Shown here: in pieces, positions 6,476 through 6,830 of the stretch | Numbering within the stretch: position 1 is the first letter of the stretch | How the letters are laid out: the number at the start of each line of letters is the position of its first letter | Assembly (NCBI GenBank): GCA_030950825.1 | Contig: JAUZQT010000075.1 | Location: 1-6,830, forward strand | Length of the DNA: 6,830 nt | Direction: 5' to 3' | Source: Mariprofundaceae bacterium | GTDB lineage: Bacteria; Pseudomonadota; Zetaproteobacteria; Mariprofundales; Mariprofundaceae | Position numbers and translations under genes: made by a program | The notes under the pieces: model-generated | What the model was told of the DNA's origin: nothing | The model's input: only the letters and a program-made list of their open reading frames with translations | Database searches by the model: none

Positions 6476-6486
6476 ATGCTTTGCAT
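6438..6486 (+). promoter_or_regulatory. Candidate toxin-antitoxin promoter/operator region with two small inverted repeats
   Basis: This AT-rich stretch just ahead of the toxin gene holds TTGAAA at 6438-6443 with TATAAA at 6464-6469 (20-nt spacing, long) and an extended -10-like TGCTATGCT at 6472-6480. It also holds two inverted repeats: TTTATA-N5-TATAAA (6453-6469) and ATGC-TTT-GCAT (6476-6486). Toxin-antitoxin promoters are often autorepressed through such palindromes. The elements are seen; their use is inference. Confidence 0.3.
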
Positions 6487-6487
6487 C

Positions 6488-6796
6488 ATGAAAAAAAAGA
6501 AAATGCAACCTTTTTTCAAAGTTATTAATGAACGGTATAATTTACCCAAGAGCAAAGGTGGTGGCGTGATAAAAATCGAGGCTTGGGAAGATAGCAGTGG
6601 TATTGTCGTTAAATACAATATCGCATATATCAATTACAGCCTATGCCAAGAAGATAATGGGCGTGTGCTTGGCTATGATAATGCCCACGATTACCACCAT
6701 AAGCACTTTTTTGGCAAAATATCCCCGATTGCGTTTATCAGCTATGAAAAACGTGTGGCGCAGTTTGAGAAGGACATTAAGGAGTATATCCAATGA
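6488..6796 (+). CDS. TumE-family toxin (DUF6516-like) of a type II-style toxin-antitoxin pair
   Basis: This is a protein of about 97-107 residues depending on the start. ATG codons at 6476, 6488 and 6503 are in frame and none has a good Shine-Dalgarno. I favour 6488 or 6503, because the family usually begins a few residues before its first strand. The body reads GGGVIKIEAWED, then KYNIAYINYSL, then GRVLGYDNAHDYHHKHFFGK, then a terminal helix (FISYEKRVAQFEKDIKEY). The GYDN motif followed by a histidine cluster and an F-S-x-E-x(5)-F helix is the hallmark of TumE/DUF6516 proteins, which act as toxins neutralised by TumA-type helix-turn-helix antitoxins. The gene overlaps the next start codon by 4 nt (ATGA). 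Base composition is AT-rich, and the locus sits beside mobile debris, which fits horizontal acquisition. Family recognition is from memory. Confidence 0.72.
   Translation: MKKKKMQPFFKVINERYNLPKSKGGGVIKIEAWEDSSGIVVKYNIAYINYSLCQEDNGRVLGYDNAHDYHHKHFFGKISPIAFISYEKRVAQFEKDIKEYIQ
6778..6784 (+). promoter_or_regulatory. Strong Shine-Dalgarno of the downstream (antitoxin) gene
   Basis: TAAGGAG lies inside the end of the toxin gene, 8 nt before the ATG at 6793. It is the best ribosome site in the window and decides that start. The contrast with the poor site of the toxin suggests the second protein is made in excess. Confidence 0.7.
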
Positions 6797-6830
6797 CGAT
6801 TGATATCAAAGCAGGTACATTATCCGACTT
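6793..6830 (+). CDS. Probable TumA-type antitoxin, N-terminus only (cut by window end)
   Basis: The reading frame opens at an ATG that overlaps the toxin stop as ATGA and is preceded by a strong Shine-Dalgarno. Only 12 full codons are visible (MTIDIKAGTLSD). An I-x-I-x-x-G-T-L opening is similar to that of helix-turn-helix antitoxins paired with TumE toxins, but twelve residues cannot prove the family. The assignment rests mainly on position, on overlap with a TumE-like gene, and on the expected toxin-first order. The rest of the gene lies beyond the window. Confidence 0.5.
   Translation, partial: MTIDIKAGTLSD

Noticed and set aside
6297..6491. 64-codon + strand frame before the toxin gene
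   Set aside because: Its lysine/serine/phenylalanine-rich product looks like a translation of AT-rich DNA. The neighbouring frame carries the nuclease-like motif and leads into the toxin.
6597..6803. 68-codon + strand frame overlapping the toxin
   Set aside because: It is a shifted reading of the TumE-like coding sequence, with no ribosome site or family features.
1..6830. CRISPR arrays, tRNA or rRNA genes
   Set aside because: No regularly spaced repeats, no tRNA-like cloverleaf ends and no rRNA-like conserved stretches were seen on either strand.

Overview
The window looks like a proteobacterial chromosome of moderate-to-low GC, gamma- or zeta-like. The evidence is a MidA-type methyltransferase, a RumA/TrmA-type 5-methyluridine methyltransferase and a lipoprotein-type family 5 substrate-binding protein. 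The lineage is an inference from family content and cannot be fixed from sequence reading alone.

Positions 1-5711 are a compact block of intact genes, all on the + strand. In order they are: the C-terminal half of a MidA/NDUFAF7-family SAM-dependent methyltransferase (cut by the window start); a membrane-anchored Ser/Thr protein kinase whose extracytoplasmic tail resembles an F5/8-type C (galactose-binding-like) beta-sandwich; a RumA/TrmA-family RNA uridine methyltransferase; an orphan SBP_bac_5 lipoprotein (peptide/nickel/oligopeptide binding family); and a small VanZ-like membrane protein. The kinase overlaps the methyltransferase by 1 nt and the methyltransferase overlaps the lipoprotein by 13 nt. 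VanZ follows after 35 nt. These four genes are therefore likely co-transcribed, although their functions are not obviously related.

Positions 5712-6475 are a different kind of DNA: about 760 nt without an intact gene, holding fragments on both strands. The best supported is a minus-strand remnant of an Rpn-family (PD-(D/E)XK nuclease/transposase) protein with its middle deleted. Less certain are a zinc-ribbon-like fragment and a short helix-turn-helix-like fragment, both minus strand, and a 7-bp inverted repeat. On the + strand, a stretch with a D...P-V-E-A-K nuclease-like signature carries two in-frame stops. This is a graveyard of mobile or defence genes.

Positions 6476-6830 hold what looks like a live toxin-antitoxin locus cut by the window end: a TumE-family (DUF6516-like) toxin gene, then a gene starting on a 4-nt ATGA overlap with a strong Shine-Dalgarno, whose first residues fit a TumA-type antitoxin. 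The toxin has a weak ribosome site and the second gene a strong one, which suits antitoxin excess. I see no clear evidence of an entirely new system. The most unusual items are the kinase architecture, the altered active-site loop of the methyltransferase, and the decayed nuclease reading frame that runs directly into the toxin gene.
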